This document shows positions 34,836 through 43,463 of a stretch of 64,000 nucleotides of DNA, in pieces. Within the stretch, counting starts at the first letter, position 1. Every line of letters starts with the position of its first letter. This DNA comes from Massilia aquatica (lineage in GTDB: Bacteria; Pseudomonadota; Gammaproteobacteria; Burkholderiales; Burkholderiaceae_D): assembly GCF_011682045.1 (NCBI RefSeq), contig NZ_VVIW01000002.1, positions 186,001-250,000 of the forward strand, written 5' to 3'. A program made the translations under genes and the position numbers. Under the pieces are notes generated by a model that saw only the letters and a program-made list of their open reading frames with translations, had not been told where the DNA came from and ran no database searches.

Positions 34836-35663
34836 ATGAAGATATTTCCCCGGCACTTTCTGGTGATATCCGCCATCCTGTTGTTGAGCGCATGCAGCGA
34901 TGACAGCGACGAGTCGGCACCGGAACAGGAAGCACCAGAGCTTCCGCAGGCCGCCGAGCAGGCCCATGCGGCGTCCGTTTTGCCAAAAGTTGATTTTTGG
35001 GCGCCGCTGCTGGCCGGAATCGCTGGTACCTACGATAGCGAATGTGAACCTGTCGATGTGAACGTGCCGGGAATGCAGGCGATACCACCGTTACCTGGGC
35101 CGATCGTGGTGATGGCCGATGGGAACGTGCGATCCGCAGGTCAATCGCTCAACTTGCGCACGCAGATCGTCTCGACCCTGGAGCGAAGACGTCAGGCCGG
35201 CCAAGCGGTCAATCTGTCCATGGGCACAATGACTGAGAAGATGATGACGTTTTCGCTGGAACAACGGGACCGCCGCAACTGGATCATGTTCGGCATGCCG
35301 TACAGTCTCAAGCGATGCAAGATAGCCCGCCCTTTGCCGCTCAGCCGTCAGAGTCTTTACACCACCTATGCCAAGGTCCTCGATGCCAACTTGCAAGTGG
35401 AATGCATAAGCGCCGGAGGGTTAAAAATGGATGTGCATCCTTACAAATTGGCGAAAGGCATTCTTGACTTTGAGGGGCGCCTTGTCGATCTTAAAGATCC
35501 AAGCCATGAAATTGTGACGATTCATGCGGATGCCGGATTCGTTTACAGCGCGGAGTTGCCCGACGAGGAGCATCTCATCATCACATTGGACGCGCAAGGC
35601 CAGTTGACTCAACTTTTCTTGACGCGCAAAAAGAGCCGGGCAATCGTGTGCTCCACCAAATGA
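34836..35663 (+). CDS. Lipoprotein of unknown function, paralogue 1
   Basis: 275 residues. ATG 34836 follows GGAG and gives a lipoprotein signal peptide ending LLLSACSDD (Cys20). A short acidic linker is followed by a conserved block LPKVDFWAPLLAGIAGTYDSECEP and, near the C-terminus, SRQSLYTTYAKVLDANLQVEC and LDAQGQLTQLFLTRKKSRAIVC. The same blocks occur in the next gene, so the two are tandem paralogues. Conserved cysteines at matching places suggest a disulfide-bonded beta-rich domain. No family is recognised. It probably sits in the outer or inner membrane facing the periplasm. Moderately lower GC than the surrounding operons. Confidence 0.72.
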   Translation: MKIFPRHFLVISAILLLSACSDDSDESAPEQEAPELPQAAEQAHAASVLPKVDFWAPLLAGIAGTYDSECEPVDVNVPGMQAIPPLPGPIVVMADGNVRSAGQSLNLRTQIVSTLERRRQAGQAVNLSMGTMTEKMMTFSLEQRDRRNWIMFGMPYSLKRCKIARPLPLSRQSLYTTYAKVLDANLQVECISAGGLKMDVHPYKLAKGILDFEGRLVDLKDPSHEIVTIHADAGFVYSAELPDEEHLIITLDAQGQLTQLFLTRKKSRAIVCSTK

Positions 35664-35724
35664 TGACAAAAGGCCCACTTCGATTATGATGCTATTGCAA
35701 ATTTTTGCAGGCAATGGAGTAAAG

Positions 35725-36585
35725 ATGATCAAGTCCTCTCGGCGTGCGTCGCTGGTCCTTATGTCGGCGGCCATGTTGCTGTTGAGCGCGTGCGGCAAAA
35801 AACAAACTGAGCCGACCACCCCGGATGACAATGGCCGCGAGACCGCCGTCCTTGCGCAAGCGGATACCGCCAAAGCGGAGCTTGTCAAACCTGACAGCGC
35901 GCCCGCATTGCCAAACGCCGACTACATGTCGCCGGCACTCGCCGCGCTGGCGGGCACTTACGGCGGCAACTGCGCCCCGATCGGCGGCGGCGATGAAAAG
36001 AAATCCCCGCCGACTTGGCCTTTCACGCTTGCCGCGGACGGCAAGATCAGCGCACCGGCAGGCGCCTACGAGCTCGGACTGTCCGGCGCGATCATGATGG
36101 TGCGGCAGCAAGCTCCCGACGGCGGCGCTGCTAACTTCAGCGCAGCGATCAAGACCGATACCTTGATGGTGTCAATCGAAGAGGACAAGGATCGTTCAGA
36201 CGGCGTGTTGCGCATCAATGAAGACGCGGCAAAATGTTCCAACAGCAAACCGTCCGGCTTGTATCGCCAGAGCATCTATGCCCGGTATGCCAAGGTGCTG
36301 GATGCAAAAATGCCGCTGACGTGCACGTCGCCGCCGGGTGTTGACAGCGTTCGTGTCGATTACGCGCTGGCGAATGGGGTCATCCAAGCTGGCGAAGAAC
36401 GTGTCGACTTGAATAATTTGCGGATGGAGACGCTGAATGTCGTACCGGGAGACAAATTCAACTTCATCGCAACGACCTTCAATGGCGAGCAAGTCGCGAT
36501 CGATCTCGACGCGCAAGGCCGGATGACGCAGTTCGGCATCATGCGCATCGGCGGCAAATCGCTCAATTGTGTGAGAAACCGGTAA
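35725..36585 (+). CDS. Lipoprotein of unknown function, paralogue 2
   Basis: 286 residues. ATG 35725 is preceded by GGAG and gives a signal peptide ending LLLSACGKK (Cys23). Shares with the preceding gene the blocks LPNADYMSPALAALAGTYGGNCAP, YRQSIYARYAKVLDAKMPLTC and VAIDLDAQGRMTQFGIMRIGGKSLNC, in the same order and spacing. The sequence just before the start also matches the leader of paralogue 1 (ATTGCAAATT then TTGCA and GGAGT), so the duplication included the 5' region. The middle parts have diverged. It ends four bases from the convergent argP-like gene. Function unknown. Confidence 0.72.
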   Translation: MIKSSRRASLVLMSAAMLLLSACGKKQTEPTTPDDNGRETAVLAQADTAKAELVKPDSAPALPNADYMSPALAALAGTYGGNCAPIGGGDEKKSPPTWPFTLAADGKISAPAGAYELGLSGAIMMVRQQAPDGGAANFSAAIKTDTLMVSIEEDKDRSDGVLRINEDAAKCSNSKPSGLYRQSIYARYAKVLDAKMPLTCTSPPGVDSVRVDYALANGVIQAGEERVDLNNLRMETLNVVPGDKFNFIATTFNGEQVAIDLDAQGRMTQFGIMRIGGKSLNCVRNR

Positions 36586-36589
36586 ACGC

Positions 36590-37483
36590 TCACCCCGGCT
36601 GCCGCAACGCCGCCCGCGTCACCTCGATCAGGCGCGCACTGAGGCGCTCCAGCTTGGGCGACTGCACCCGCCATGCATGCCAGTACAGCATCACATCGGT
36701 CGGCTTGGCGGGCGCCAGGTCGAGCAGCGCGCCGGTGTCGATATCGTCCCTGAACTGCTGCTCCGGCACCATGCCGTAACCGAGCCCCAGCCGCACCGCA
36801 TGGGTGAAGGCGTCGCTCGACGGAATGTAGTGGCAGGGATAACTGCCCGGCGGCAGTCCCAATTCGCGCAATAAAAACGCCGCCTGCAAGGCATCCTTGC
36901 GGTCGAACACCATCACCGGCGCGCGCCGCGCCGCCTCGCGCTGCAAGCCGTCCGGAAACCAGCGTGCCGCGAACGCCGGCGTGGCGAGCAGGCGGTAGCG
37001 CATTGCGCCCAGCTGCTCCACCGTGCAGCCGCGCATCGGCTGCGCTTCGCTCGATACGCCGGCCAGCGCCGCTCCCTGCGACAGCAAGGTGTAGGTATGG
37101 TCCTGGTCGTCGAGCGCGATGTCGAGCAGGATCTGTTCCTCGATCAGGAACGAGGCCAACCCCGGCAGCAGCCAGGTCGCCAGCGTATCGTTATTGACCG
37201 CCAGGGCGATGCTCAGGGGATGCGCATCGCTGTCGGCCGATTCCGCCAGAAACTCGGCTTCCAGCAGGCGGCTGCGGCGCAGGTATTGCACCAGGCGTTG
37301 GCCGGCATGCGTGGCGCGGCACGGTTTGCCGCGCACCAGCAGCGGCATGCCCAGCTCGCTCTCGAGCGCGCTGATCCGTTGCGACACCGCCGACGGCGTC
37401 AGGTGGAGCAGGACGGCAGCCTGCTCGAAACTGCCGCTGTCGATCACGGCCAGCAACGCTTCGCCCTTGCGCGTATCGAGCAT
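36590..37483 (-). CDS. argP: LysR-family regulator ArgP/LysG-like
   Basis: 297 residues from ATG 37483, chosen for the GGAG seven bases upstream; ATG 37498 would add five residues. The N-terminal winged helix GSFEQAAVLLHLTPSAVSQRISALESELGMPLLVRGKP fits ArgP/IciA/LysG regulators, and the rest is the LysR effector domain (SIALAVNNDTLATWLLPGL, GMVPEQQFRDDI, DVMLYWHAWRVQSP). ArgP proteins sense lysine/arginine and control a LysE/ArgO exporter. Such an exporter lies divergently 112 bp away, the classic arrangement, which makes the assignment strong. The shared AT-rich gap (37484-37595) should hold both promoters and the operator. Confidence 0.9.
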   Translation of the reverse strand: MLDTRKGEALLAVIDSGSFEQAAVLLHLTPSAVSQRISALESELGMPLLVRGKPCRATHAGQRLVQYLRRSRLLEAEFLAESADSDAHPLSIALAVNNDTLATWLLPGLASFLIEEQILLDIALDDQDHTYTLLSQGAALAGVSSEAQPMRGCTVEQLGAMRYRLLATPAFAARWFPDGLQREAARRAPVMVFDRKDALQAAFLLRELGLPPGSYPCHYIPSSDAFTHAVRLGLGYGMVPEQQFRDDIDTGALLDLAPAKPTDVMLYWHAWRVQSPKLERLSARLIEVTRAALRQPG

Positions 37484-37595
37484 GGTCACGCTCCACATTA
37501 GAAAAATTTAATTATACGTAGAAAAGTTAATTCAGCTTCACTTGCCGCCACCAATATTGCAAACTCGCATCTTCTAGTGACCGAGCGGAGTCTGC

Positions 37596-38207
37596 ATGCC
37601 CTACCTTTCCACGTTTTTCAACGGCCTGGCCCTGTGCTTCGGGCTGATTGTCGCCATCGGCTCGCAAAATGCCCACGTGCTGCGCATGGGCCTCAAGCGG
37701 GAACACGTGGGCTTGACGGTGGCCGCCTGCATCCTGATCGACGCCGCGCTGATCGGGCTCGGCGTGGCGGGCGTGGGCAGCCTGGTGCAATCGTCGCCCC
37801 TGCTGCTGGGTGCGGCGCGCTGGGGCGGGGCGGCATTCCTGCTGTGGTACGGCCTGCGCAGCTGGCGCGCCGTGTTCGCCGACGCCGCCCTCACGGCCGG
37901 GCCGGCCACGGTGCGCAGCAGTGCCCGCCAGGCGCTGGCCAGCGTGATCGCGCTGTCGCTGCTCAACCCGCACGTCTACCTCGATACCGTGGTCCTGCTC
38001 GGCGCCATCGGCGGCAACTTTGCGCCGCAAGAACGCCCGGCCTTCGCGCTGGGCGCCATGAGCGCCTCGGCCCTGTGGTTCTGCGCCCTTGGTTACGGCG
38101 CCACCCGGCTGTCCGGCCTGTTTGCCCGTCCCGCCGCATGGAAATGGATCGACGCCATCACCGGCACCATGATGCTGGCGCTGTCGGCCTCGGTGGCGTT
38201 CGGCTAG
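37596..38207 (+). CDS. LysE/ArgO-type amino-acid exporter
   Basis: 203 residues with about six membrane helices. The N-terminus YLSTFFNGLALCFGLIVAIGSQNAHVLRMGLKREH is the LysE/ArgO signature (the G-Q-N-x-H motif), and SLLNPHVYLDTVVLLGAIGG is the second conserved block. Proteins of this family export basic amino acids such as lysine and arginine, driven by the membrane potential, to relieve peptide-derived overload. The divergent ArgP-like regulator would induce it. Confidence 0.92.
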   Translation: MPYLSTFFNGLALCFGLIVAIGSQNAHVLRMGLKREHVGLTVAACILIDAALIGLGVAGVGSLVQSSPLLLGAARWGGAAFLLWYGLRSWRAVFADAALTAGPATVRSSARQALASVIALSLLNPHVYLDTVVLLGAIGGNFAPQERPAFALGAMSASALWFCALGYGATRLSGLFARPAAWKWIDAITGTMMLALSASVAFG

Positions 38208-38322
38208 GAGCTTCGCGCTGGCGCCGCCATTCACCGGGCGCCAGCCGCCGTTGGCCGAAATCCGCTGGGCAGCGCTTGCGCGCTGTTGTATCGTTGCGCC
38301 TGAACTGACTACAGGAGCAATC

Positions 38323-38697
38323 GTGTCGAATAAATCCTCTTATGAATGGCGCAAGCAGATGATGTGGGGCCTGCTGCTGATCGGCTTCGGCACCGTTGTG
38401 CTGCTCGACCGGCTCGGCGTCTATTACGCCGATGGCCTCTGGCATTACGCGCCGCTGGTGCTGACCGTCATGGGCGTGAATAAAATGATCGGTTTCCCGA
38501 CCGCCAAGGACTTCACCATGGGCCTGTGGATGGTGTTCGCCAGCCTGTGGCTGTTCGCCGTGTTCGAGCACCTGTTCGGACTGACCTTCAGCAACGGCTG
38601 GCCGGTTCCGGTGATTTTCTGCGGCGTGACCATGATCCTGGAACCGTTCATCGAACGCCGCCTCGCGCCCGGCACGGAGCCGTCCAATGAAAAATAA
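38323..38697 (+). CDS. LiaF/DUF5668-type membrane protein
   Basis: 124 residues starting with GTG 38323, placed by AGGAG six to seven bases upstream. Four short hydrophobic segments follow the LiaI/LiaF transmembrane-region pattern (MMWGLLLIGFGTVVLLDRLGV, HYAPLVLTVMGVNKMIGF, GLWMVFASLWLFAVFEHLFG, VPVIFCGVTMILEPF). Such proteins sense or transmit cell-envelope stress. Its stop overlaps the next gene by 11 bases. It is the first of a four-gene operon with a LiaF-like protein and a LytS/LytTR two-component system. Confidence 0.8.
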   Translation: MSNKSSYEWRKQMMWGLLLIGFGTVVLLDRLGVYYADGLWHYAPLVLTVMGVNKMIGFPTAKDFTMGLWMVFASLWLFAVFEHLFGLTFSNGWPVPVIFCGVTMILEPFIERRLAPGTEPSNEK

Positions 38698-39439
38698 AGC
38701 CCGCATCTCCGGCGTACCCAACCAGGTCTGGGTCGGCCTGGCGGTGATCGCCTTCGGCATGCTGTACCTGCTCGACAACCTGTACATCATCGACCGCCGC
38801 CAGGTCACGCATTACTGGCCGGTGCTGGTCGTCATCTTCGGCCTGGTCAAGGTGGCCGACGCCGGCTCGCGCCACGAACGCATGGTGTTCGGCCTGATCG
38901 CCGCCGCCGGCGTGGTCCTCACGCTCAACCGCCTCGGCTACGGCTACCTGTTCAACGCCCGCACCCTGTGGCCGGTGCTGGTGATCTTGCTCGGCATCGG
39001 CGTGGTCCACAAAGCCCTGCGCAAACGCGATGCGCCGCGCGGCATGCCGCTCAAGGACGACGCCTACCCAGGCCCAAGCGCCGCGGCCAGGCCCGGCGCC
39101 GCTCCCGACAGCGACGGCGTGGTCGATATCACGGCCATCCTCGGCGGCTTCCAGCGCCGTATCAGCACCCCGGACTTCCGTGGCGGCGACATCAGTGCCC
39201 TGATGGGCGGCTGCGAGCTCGATTTGCGCGAGTCGTCCATCGTCGGCGACGCTGAACTGAATGTGTTCGCCGTCATGGGCGGCATCACGATCAGGTGTCC
39301 GCCCGACTGGACCATCATCCTCAAGGGCGTGCCGGTGCTCGGCGGCTTCGAAGAAAAAACCGCCCCCGCGCCGGACCCCGGCAAGCGCCTCACCATCCGC
39401 GGTTACGCCATCATGGGCGGCGTGGAAGTGCGCAACTGA
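38687..39439 (+). CDS. LiaF-like protein (DUF5668 plus cell-wall-active antibiotics response domain)
   Basis: 250 residues. N-terminal half has four membrane segments (VWVGLAVIAFGMLYLLDNLYI, HYWPVLVVIFGLVKVAD, and two more to about 112). After a Pro-rich linker, the C-terminal domain (about 142-250) shows the repeated Gly-rich strands of LiaF: VDITAILGGFQRRISTPDFRGGDISALMGGCELDLRES, FAVMGGITIRCPPDW, and GYAIMGGVEVRN. LiaF-type proteins restrain a kinase until the envelope is damaged. Here the kinase would be the LytS-like protein encoded next, whose ATG overlaps this stop by one base. Confidence 0.85.
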   Translation: MKNKARISGVPNQVWVGLAVIAFGMLYLLDNLYIIDRRQVTHYWPVLVVIFGLVKVADAGSRHERMVFGLIAAAGVVLTLNRLGYGYLFNARTLWPVLVILLGIGVVHKALRKRDAPRGMPLKDDAYPGPSAAARPGAAPDSDGVVDITAILGGFQRRISTPDFRGGDISALMGGCELDLRESSIVGDAELNVFAVMGGITIRCPPDWTIILKGVPVLGGFEEKTAPAPDPGKRLTIRGYAIMGGVEVRN

Positions 39440-40500
39440 TGCAGGGACCGTTCTCCACGCGGCGCGGCGCGGGGCTGTACCTGCTCGCGTGGCTGCTGCT
39501 GGCGATCGTGTTCGCGGGCCTGATCGTGGCCGCCACCGGCGCCGCATGGACCGACGGTTTGCTGTTTACCGTCCCGGTGACGCTGCTGTATGCCTGCGCC
39601 ACCGGGTTTTCCAGCTACTACCTGTGCCGCGCCTATCCGCTCAGCGAGCGCGGCGCCATTTCCGTGTTGCTGGTGTTCGCGGTCGCCGCCGTCGTGGCCA
39701 GTGTGGTGTGGACCGCGCTGTGCATCGCCTGGAACCACGCGTGCGCCGCCATTGCCATGAGCGCGCCCTTGCAGGCGGCAATCTTCGGCATGGGCGTGAT
39801 CCTGTACGCGCTGTGCGCCGTGGCGCATTACCTGGCGCTCGAATCCGGGCGCGCGCGCGCCGCCGAACGGCGCGAACTCGAAGCGGCGCTCATGGCGCAG
39901 GACGCCGAGCTGCGCATGCTGCGCACCCAGATCGATCCGCATTTTCTGTTCAACAGCCTCAATTCGATCAGCGCGCTCACCTCGATCGACCCGGCGCGCG
40001 CGCGCGACATGACGCTGCGCCTGGCCGATTTTTTTCGTTACAGCCTTGGCCTGGAGGCGGGCCGCAAGGTCACCCTGGAAGCGGAAACGGCGCTGGCGAT
40101 GCATTTTATCGCCATCGAAAAAGTGCGTTTCGGCGCGCGCCTGAACATCGAGCAGGCGATCGACGCCGGCGCGCTCGGCTGCCTGCTGCCGCCGATGATC
40201 CTGCAACCGCTGGTCGAAAACGCCGTCAAGCACGGCATCGCCCACCTGACCGGCGGCGGCACCATCCGCATCGCGGCGCAGCGTGCCGGTTCGGTCCTGA
40301 AAATCGTCGTGGAAAACGATATCGACGACGATCCGCCGGCCGTGGGCGGCCATGGCATCGGCCTTGCCAGCGTACGCCAGCGCCTCGCGGCCACCTACGG
40401 CCACGAGGCCGGCATCGCCTGGACGCGCGAAGCGCACCAGTTCCGGGTGGCGCTGTCGCTGCCCTTTCAGACCATGGAGATTGACCCATGCGCGTCATAA
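39439..40500 (+). CDS. LytS/YehU-type sensor histidine kinase
   Basis: 353 residues from ATG 39439, which shares a base with the previous stop. Four to five N-terminal membrane helices (to about 125) are followed by a short helical linker and a His_kinase domain with RTQIDPHFLFNSLNSISALTS (phospho-acceptor His near 169) and a GHKL ATPase with PPMILQPLVENAVKHGI (N box) and GGHGIGLASVRQRLAATYG. The family phosphorylates LytTR-domain regulators, one of which is encoded next with a 13-base overlap. Input is probably through the membrane part and the LiaF-like proteins, giving an envelope-stress circuit. The signal is not known. Confidence 0.9.
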   Translation: MQGPFSTRRGAGLYLLAWLLLAIVFAGLIVAATGAAWTDGLLFTVPVTLLYACATGFSSYYLCRAYPLSERGAISVLLVFAVAAVVASVVWTALCIAWNHACAAIAMSAPLQAAIFGMGVILYALCAVAHYLALESGRARAAERRELEAALMAQDAELRMLRTQIDPHFLFNSLNSISALTSIDPARARDMTLRLADFFRYSLGLEAGRKVTLEAETALAMHFIAIEKVRFGARLNIEQAIDAGALGCLLPPMILQPLVENAVKHGIAHLTGGGTIRIAAQRAGSVLKIVVENDIDDDPPAVGGHGIGLASVRQRLAATYGHEAGIAWTREAHQFRVALSLPFQTMEIDPCAS

Positions 40501-41210
40501 TCGTCGACGATGAAGACCTGGCCCGTGGCCTGGTGCGCGAATTTTTGGCGCGCCATGCCGACATCGAGATCGTGGCCGAATGCGCCAACGGCTTCGACGC
40601 CGTCAAGGCCATCACCGACTTGGCGCCGGACCTTGTCTTCCTCGACATCCAGATGCCCAAGCTGAACGGCTTCGACGTGGTGGAACTGGCTGGCAGCAAG
40701 GCGCGCTATATCTTCGTGACCGCTTACGACCAGTACGCGCTCAAGGCCTTCGATATCCACGCCGTCGATTACCTGCTCAAGCCATTCAGCCAGCAGCGCC
40801 TGGACGCGGCGCTGGCGCATGCGCGCACCAGCGTCAAGCAGGGCGGCGTCGACGCGGTGCTGCGCGAGTCCGCGTTGCGCGGCAAGCCGCTGGAGCGGGT
40901 CTTGATTCGTGACGGGGCTCGCGTGCACATCATCGCCGCCGGCCAGATCGAGTATATCGAAGCGCAGGACGATTACGTGCGCATCAGCGCCGGCGGCAAG
41001 CACTATTTAAAGAACCAGCGGCTGGCGGAACTCGAAAGCCAGCTGGACCCGGCAGTGTTCGTGCGCGTTCACCGCTCCTGGATGCTCAATCTGGGCGCCA
41101 TCGACCGCATCGAGCAGGGCCGCGACAGCCACTGCGCGATCCTCAGGGACGCCACCCGCATTCCGGTCAGCCGCAGCGGTTACCAGAAGCTCATGGCCCT
41201 GATTGGCTGA
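40488..41210 (+). CDS. LytTR-family response regulator
   Basis: 240 residues. Receiver domain (1-120) has Asp8/Asp9, phospho-acceptor Asp53 in LVFLDIQMP, the Thr of FVTAYDQYALKAF and Lys in YLLKPF. The LytTR DNA-binding domain (about 135-238) shows VLIRDGARVHIIAAGQIEYIEAQDDYVRISAGGKHYL and FVRVHRSWMLNLGAIDRIEQ, typical of AlgR/LytR/VirR regulators. It is the partner of the LytS-like kinase encoded just upstream. Targets are not visible, but the whole operon with LiaF-like proteins suggests control of envelope genes, perhaps including the operon itself. Confidence 0.93.
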   Translation: MRVIIVDDEDLARGLVREFLARHADIEIVAECANGFDAVKAITDLAPDLVFLDIQMPKLNGFDVVELAGSKARYIFVTAYDQYALKAFDIHAVDYLLKPFSQQRLDAALAHARTSVKQGGVDAVLRESALRGKPLERVLIRDGARVHIIAAGQIEYIEAQDDYVRISAGGKHYLKNQRLAELESQLDPAVFVRVHRSWMLNLGAIDRIEQGRDSHCAILRDATRIPVSRSGYQKLMALIG

Positions 41211-41219
41211 CGACGGGTT

Positions 41220-43463
41220 TCATCCCGCCTGGTCCACATGCCACCAGCGCGGCAGCAGGTCGCGCACCTCGGGCTGCGCAAAGCGGTCGTCGATCAGGTA
41301 CACCACCCCACGGTCGCCCTCCGTGCGGATCACGCGGCCGGCCGCCTGCACCACCTTCTGCATGCCCGGATACAAATACGTGTAGTCGTAGCCCGCCCCG
41401 AAGGTGGCCTGCATGCGCTGGCGGATCTGCTCATTGACCGGGTTCATTTGCGGTAGCCCCAGCGTGGCGATAAACGCCCCGATCAGGCGCGCCCCCGGCA
41501 GGTCGATCCCTTCGCCGAACGCGCCGCCCAGCACTGCAAACCCGACCCCGCGGCTCTCGAGCGTGAAGCGCCCCAGGAACGTATCGCGCTCGGTTTCAAG
41601 CATGCGGCGCGGCTGGCGGAACACGGGAATGTCGGGATAATCGCGCTCGACCCGTTCGGCCACCTGCTCCAGGTAATCGAAGCTGCTGAAAAACGCCAGG
41701 TAATTGCCCGGCGCCTGCGCATACTGGCGCGCGATCAGCGCCGCAATCGGCGCCACCGACCTGGCCCGGTGCGTGAAGCGCGTCGAGATATCGCGCACCA
41801 CATGCACGCTTAACTGGTCCGCCACAAAGGGCGAGTCGATGTCGACCCACGCTGTATCGGGCGGCAGGCCAAGCGCGTCGCTGTAGTAGTTCCAGGGACT
41901 GAGCGTGGCCGAAAACAGGGCCGTCGCATGGGCCAGTGCAAAGCGGGGTTTCAGGAACGGTGCCGGCACGATATTGCGGATCGCCAGCGTGGATGCGTGC
42001 GCGCCATCGCGCGTGCAGTCGACCATCGAATGCTCGCCAAAGGTCTCGGCCAGGCGCGCGAAGTGCAGGGCGTTGAAGTAAAAGCGCTGCAGGTCCGGCT
42101 CCATCGGCCCGGAATGTTCGGCCAGGTAGTCGGTGATCGCGCTCGACGCGCTTTGCAGCGCATCGAGCAGTTTTTCGGGCGGTGCGTCCAGCACCTCGTA
42201 ATCGGCGCCATCTTTCGAGGGCCAGTTGCGTCCCACCTTGTCGAGCGCCTTTTTCAGGTGCGCGGGCGCCACCGCGCGCGCCGAGCGCAAGGCGCCGCGT
42301 TCCAGGTCGGCCGAATACATCTTGCGCGCGCGCGAGACCATATTGTGCGCTTCGTCCACCAGCACGCTGACCCTCCACTGGTTGGCCAGCGCCAGAGCGT
42401 ACAGCATGGCGCCCATGTCGAAGTAGTAGTTGTAGTCCCCCACCACCACGTCGCTCCAGCGCGCCATTTCGCTGCCCAGATAGTATGGACAGACCTGGTG
42501 CGCCAGCGCGACCTCGCGCAAGCCTTCGCGGCCCAGCAGCGCCACCTCGCGCGCCGCACTGCGCGCCGCCGGCAGGCGATCGTAGAAGCCTTTCGCCAGC
42601 GGACACGAATCGCCGTGGCAGGCTTTGTCGGGATGCTCGCATGCCTTGTCGCGCGCGACCAGTTCCAGCACGCGCAGCGGCATGCCAGGCGCGCTGCGCT
42701 TGATCGCTTCGGCCGCGTCGAGCGCCAGCTTGCGTCCCGGCGTCTTTGCGGCCAGGTAGAACACCTTGTCGAGCCGGTGCAGCGGCGCCGCTTTCAGTAC
42801 CGGGAACAGGGTGCCGACGGTCTTGCCGATGCCGGTGGGCGCCTGCGCCAGCACGCAGCGCGCGCTGCTGTTGGCGCGGAAGATGGTTTCGGCCAGGTCG
42901 CGCTGGCCCGGGCGAAACGCCGGATGCGGAAAGCGCAGTGCGCCCAGCGCCGCGTCGCGCGCCTCGCGGTGCGCCAGCTCCTGCGCGGCCCACGCCACGA
43001 AGCGTTCGCACAGGCCGGCGAACATGGCGCGCAAATCAAGCGCGCTGCGGGTCTCGCGCAGCACCGTTTCGGTCTGCTTGCCGATATCGAAGTAGACCAG
43101 CGCCAGCGACACCTGCTCCAGATCGAGCTGGGCGCACAGCAGGTGGCCGTACACCCGCACCTGGGCCCAGTGCAGGTGGCGGTGGTTGGCCGGCATGCGA
43201 TCGAGGTCGCCGCGGAAGGTCTTGATTTCTTCGATCAGGTTCTGGGCCGGGTCGTAGCCGTCGGCCCGGCCGCGCACCAGCAGCGGGCCGTACTCGCCCG
43301 ACAGGCTGACTTCTTTCTGGTAGCCGGGACCGCGCCGCTCGGCCACCACGGCGTGCCCGGCGATGCCTTCCTGGGCGGTGGGCGAGGGCGTGAAGCGCAG
43401 ATCGAGGTCGCCCTCTTTGGCGCTAAATTCGCACAGGGCGCGCACGGCGACGACATAGCTCAC
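41220..43463 (-). CDS. DinG/XPD-type Fe-S DNA helicase with N-terminal PD-(D/E)XK-like module
   Basis: 747 residues from GTG 43463, chosen because GTGA overlaps the upstream stop (translational coupling); a GTG at 43481 is possible. Residues about 60-85 show GRADGY and LIEEIKTFRGD, the spacing of a PD-(D/E)XK nuclease core (Asp67, Glu79, Lys81). Helicase motifs follow: Walker A in APTGIGKT (Lys214), a four-cysteine Fe-S region (DKACEHPDKACHGDSCP then HQVCPYY), DEAH box VDEAHNM, and C-terminal motifs YLAFFSSFDYLEQV and QAAGRVIRTEGDRG. It unwinds DNA 5' to 3' as other XPD/DinG proteins do. With the FAN1-like partner it probably repairs crosslinks or flaps. Confidence 0.85.
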   Translation of the reverse strand: MSYVVAVRALCEFSAKEGDLDLRFTPSPTAQEGIAGHAVVAERRGPGYQKEVSLSGEYGPLLVRGRADGYDPAQNLIEEIKTFRGDLDRMPANHRHLHWAQVRVYGHLLCAQLDLEQVSLALVYFDIGKQTETVLRETRSALDLRAMFAGLCERFVAWAAQELAHREARDAALGALRFPHPAFRPGQRDLAETIFRANSSARCVLAQAPTGIGKTVGTLFPVLKAAPLHRLDKVFYLAAKTPGRKLALDAAEAIKRSAPGMPLRVLELVARDKACEHPDKACHGDSCPLAKGFYDRLPAARSAAREVALLGREGLREVALAHQVCPYYLGSEMARWSDVVVGDYNYYFDMGAMLYALALANQWRVSVLVDEAHNMVSRARKMYSADLERGALRSARAVAPAHLKKALDKVGRNWPSKDGADYEVLDAPPEKLLDALQSASSAITDYLAEHSGPMEPDLQRFYFNALHFARLAETFGEHSMVDCTRDGAHASTLAIRNIVPAPFLKPRFALAHATALFSATLSPWNYYSDALGLPPDTAWVDIDSPFVADQLSVHVVRDISTRFTHRARSVAPIAALIARQYAQAPGNYLAFFSSFDYLEQVAERVERDYPDIPVFRQPRRMLETERDTFLGRFTLESRGVGFAVLGGAFGEGIDLPGARLIGAFIATLGLPQMNPVNEQIRQRMQATFGAGYDYTYLYPGMQKVVQAAGRVIRTEGDRGVVYLIDDRFAQPEVRDLLPRWWHVDQAG

